DNA of 64,000 nucleotides, taken from the NCBI GenBank assembly GCA_963931865.1, contig OZ007517.1, positions 9,248,038-9,312,037 on the forward strand. Direction: 5' to 3'. Positions 61,701 through 64,000 of this stretch are shown here, piece by piece. The notes under the pieces were generated by a model that worked only from the letters and a program-made list of their open reading frames with translations, was not told where the DNA came from and did not search any database. Position numbers and translations under genes: made by a program. This DNA comes from Axinella damicornis (taxonomy: Eukaryota > Porifera > Demospongiae > Axinellida > Axinellidae). Each line of letters starts with the position of its first letter. Positions within the stretch are counted from its first letter, which is position 1.

Positions 61701-64000
61701 TTTCAAGTAGCAATACAAGAAAAGGATGTCATAGCCCGCAAGCGGAAGGATTTCATGGTAAAACTGAAAACAGCAAGTGAACAGGCGAGGCCACCACCTT
61801 ACTGCATCACTAGCTCAATAGACCTGGTGACGGATTTCCATGTGGAAGTAACTGACCACTCCTGTCATACCACAACAGTCAGTCACTGGCTGGTGGCTAA
61901 CCAGGTTGGCTCACAGAATCAAAGTGCTCTTGACTCTGCTGCAAAGCAGCGTGTTTTCCCTTGGGTGGGAACAGCACTGGAGCTAAACCGTGGCTCAAGC
62001 TCTCCCACTTCTCCAGGTGGACGTATCTTCTGCTTTCTTCCCATGCCCACTGAAGCTTCTTTATCACTCCCTGTGCACATCAATGGCACCTTTGGCTTAA
62101 ACGATGATCGCAGAACTCTGAAATGGCCGGGTACTGAGAGAAAGAATGATCCTGCAGCCGACTGGAACAAGACACTGGTAAGTGAGCTCCTCCCCCCATG
62201 CTATGCCCGACTGCTTATGGAAGCCAAGAAACATCTTCGCCCAGAGCAGTTTTACGAAGCCTGGCCCAGAGCAGATGTGGTGAAGACCACAACGTGGGAG
62301 GGCCTTCTGCTTCCCTTGTTCACCCAACTCTTTAGGCAGGCAGTGTTTTGGACCGAACGAACAGAAGCGTTGCAAGTTGTAGGAGAGTGGATCACCACAA
62401 TGGAAGGTTCATTCATCCCAAAGGGCAGCAAGGTTGCATCTGTTGTTCGTAATGTCCTATCACAATGTGAGGTCAAACTAGTCGACATTCCTCCCAGCAT
62501 CTGGAGTGCCCTGTCCCATTCCAGAACACGTGTGTCAGAAGTGTCTCCAAAGTTTGCACGTGAACAGCTCAAGAAACATCTCCAGAGCTACTGCTATATT
62601 GATGAGATTGGAAAGCTTGAGCTTCTCAGGTACTGTCTGTCTGACAAGCAGTACAGTGAACTTCCTGGACTTTCCCTCCTTCCGCTAGCAGATCATACGT
62701 TCGTTGCTTTTGCTTATCGACAATTCCAAACAAACCGCTACCTTTGCACTGCAGAGTGCCCTCACAGTCTGCTTCCAAATTTGGATAACATGTTGGTTGA
62801 TTTACCACATGATCCAGATCTCTCAAGGAGCCTGAGTGAGGTGGCTGATCAACAAATCACACAGCTGACGAAGTTAACTGTTGACAAGGTAGCAGAACTC
62901 ATCCCTTCAGCCATGCCTTCTGAGTGGAGATATCAGAAAATAGTCACTCTTCCACATAGCCGCTTCCCATCTGATTGGTTCCAGCTGTTTTGGCAGTGGG
63001 TGCGAAACAAATCTCTCAAGTTTTTTTCTGGTAAGTTGATACTTCCACTCAGCCACAGCAGCCAGCATGGTGGTGTGAGCTTTCAGGTTACCCAGCTCAA
63101 TGTAAACTCAGCAGTGGTGTATATGTCTCACCCTGCTAGTCCCACACTACTGGCAGCATTGGACAAGCTGAAGGTTGCCTATAGCAAGGCAACGGACTTT
63201 CCCTACCTCCAGCATCGCCAACTCACCCATTACATGAAACAGTTCAATCCTGCTGGTATCCTAGATGCAACTACACTTTCAACCTCTGAATTGCAAAGGG
63301 TTTCCATGACATCAGAGGAAGCATGCCGTCTTCGAGAGTTCCTCTCTTCAGGGCCAAGCTCTGCTCTGAGCCAGAGACAGACTACTCTTCAAAATCTTCC
63401 GATCTTTGCTACTGGGCAAAACTCCAGCAGTAATCTTTACTCGGTGACAACTCTCATGCATTCCTCACTTCTCCGGATGGCAGTTGTAGAGCCTGAAAAC
63501 ACAGTTGTGAGTGCAGTACATCTACCTTCCACCATTCTTCTGTTCACTCGTGACTACCACCAGTTGCAACTTCTCAAGTGTTTGAGTGGCATTGTTGCTT
63601 TTCCTAGCAATATTGACTTCATTACTGACCACTTCGTCCCTCTAATTCACAGAAGAATTTTCCCAGACCATCTGTTGGACGGTGTCATGCAAGAAATCCT
63701 GGACATGTTCCACATCCTTGTCTCAAGAGCTGGAAAACAACAGAAGTTACTTTCTGCACTTCAAAGCCTCCCATTCCTCAGAACACTTTCTGGAACTCGA
63801 AAGTGCCCGCAGGAACTCTTTGATCCTTCTATTCAGCAACTGTGTGAGCTGTTTAAGAATGAGTCGGTATTTCCTACTTCACCATTCGATGAGCAAAAGT
63901 ACATTCAGCATTTGAGGAGCTGTGGCTTGCGCACCTCTGTAAAACCGCAGGAGATTGTGAACATTATCTGTGCCATCAGTACTTCAGCAGGCACACATCC
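55746..64000 (+). CDS. SACS: Sacsin-like giant co-chaperone (copy B), 5' part, runs off the window
   Basis: Coding exons are 55746-55850, 56050-56308 and 61330 to beyond 64000, with the same exon structure and phases as copy A. About 1,011 residues are visible, and the third exon stays open to the window edge. Exon 1 differs from copy A at one residue (H9 instead of K9), exon 2 at two; exon 3 is highly similar with many substitutions and an in-frame deletion where copy A has RAPYEKRQKLVFAL. The first ATPase repeat is intact: EIIQNADDAG, GKFGIGFNSVYHITD, GTLFRFPLR, IFCFLPMPTEAS, LPVHINGTFGLNDDRRTLKW. The lack of stops over nearly 900 codons of exon 3 argues for a functional gene. Whether it keeps the J and HEPN domains cannot be seen. 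Confidence 0.93.
55851..56049. repeat. Intron 1 of sacsin-like B with (AGCT)n at the donor and a hairpin
   Basis: The intron opens GTAGCTAGCTAGCTAGCTAG, a tetranucleotide array that begins at the splice donor itself. A hairpin-forming segment (GCCAGCCTCGCGTCGCCAG / CTGGCAAAGCGAGACTG) lies at 55925-55983. Confidence 0.7.
56460..56793. mobile_element. MITE with about 48-bp inverted repeats in sacsin-like B intron
   Basis: TAGTCTCGGAACCAGACTCC with CAACCCAAAGGGGGAG and GTCTGGTACAGTTGC is the inverse of GCAACTGTACCAGACT, CCCCCTTTGGTTTGGGAGTC and TGGTTCCGGGACTA. It is 334 bp and non-coding. The AGTCTCG/CGAGACT ends recall the shorter palindromes. Confidence 0.85.
56794..58330. other. Sacsin-like B intron, unique part
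   Basis: No exon is supported. An open frame at 56856-57173 ends in a plausible charged stretch (RKVVESIDFASSDSEHSKD) but has no splice support or recognised domain. Two copies of a sequence with TCCGAGATCTTACAGGATCT lie about 143 bp apart (57551 and 57694). Confidence 0.4.
58340..58670. repeat. 27-33-bp minisatellite, about ten copies
   Basis: Units read GCGGACGCAATCGGGGAGCA followed by GCAGTTGAA, with variants. It lies in the sacsin-like B intron; open frames here are produced by the repeat. Confidence 0.85.
58913..59705. repeat. 42-bp minisatellite, about 19 copies
   Basis: The unit is TCACTGCTAGACCACGTTCA, CTCAGTGCCAGCTCAGTGTTGC; some copies lack seven bases (CTCAGTG). Since 42 is a multiple of three, long frames occur on both strands, with no unique coding sequence attached. 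It is in the sacsin-like B intron. Confidence 0.95.
59706..61329. other. Sacsin-like B intron, distal part with a 130-bp palindrome
   Basis: It holds an imperfect palindrome at 60599-60731 (ATGATGAAACC, CTACGGGATTTAGA, TATAGACACCC / GGGTGTCTATAG, TCTAAATCCCGTAG, GGTTTCATC) with a GCGCGCGAAGCGC centre. A 22-bp direct repeat (GAAATTTACAGGTGTATAAG) lies at 61117-61156. A short open frame at 60896-61087 has no support. The acceptor of exon 3 (TTGTTGATGCAG) ends at 61329. Confidence 0.5.

Overview
This window is eukaryotic. Genes are split by GT-AG introns, exon phases join exactly, and the encoded proteins are animal-type: a cystinosin, a mitoribosomal protein mL55, two GT92 glycosyltransferase loci and two sacsin-type giant chaperones with J and HEPN ends. 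Together with the very high density of short inverted-repeat transposons and minisatellites, a marine invertebrate is likely. A sponge (demosponge) is my best guess, at moderate confidence, because no species-specific marker is visible.

Layout. 1-3.7 kb is transposon-rich: the last exon of a P-element/THAP9-like transposase (+), a convergent two-exon gene for an unrecognised 325-aa protein (-), a truncated coding fragment (-) and MITEs. At 3769-4992 lies an intact single-exon GT92 glycosyltransferase (+). At 5607-7809 is a three-exon MRPL55 homologue (-), read by joining short exons. Divergent from it, 9085-24798 is a ten-exon cystinosin gene (+, 436 aa). At 25549-27460 is a decayed second GT92 copy (+). 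At 28062-30358 is a two-exon secreted PQQ/BamB-like beta-propeller protein (-, 445 aa). 30902-50459 is a complete sacsin-like gene (-, 4,471 aa, one 13-kb exon plus two small 5' coding exons). 55746 to the window end is its head-to-head paralogue (+, 5' quarter only). The two sacsin copies also share their 5'UTR splice site and about 350 bp of upstream sequence, and a decayed third sacsin fragment lies between them.

The most unusual signal concerns introns. Several minisatellites start or end exactly at a splice site, so the 5' or 3' splice site is itself copied in tandem: nine copies at MRPL55 exon 2, six acceptors at cystinosin exon 3, thirteen extra donors at cystinosin exon 4, and two acceptors at cystinosin exon 6. 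The other strong structural signals are a 1.1-kb near-perfect palindrome in the last cystinosin intron, a dispersed palindrome family built on CTCGTTCCCAGG that has become a tandem array in one intron, and a hAT-type MITE with a clean 8-bp target duplication.

The genes do not form one pathway. They are ordinary housekeeping and secretory genes (lysosomal cystine export, mitochondrial translation, glycosylation, protein quality control) embedded in repeats. All exon models come from reading the sequence by eye; no transcript or database search was available.
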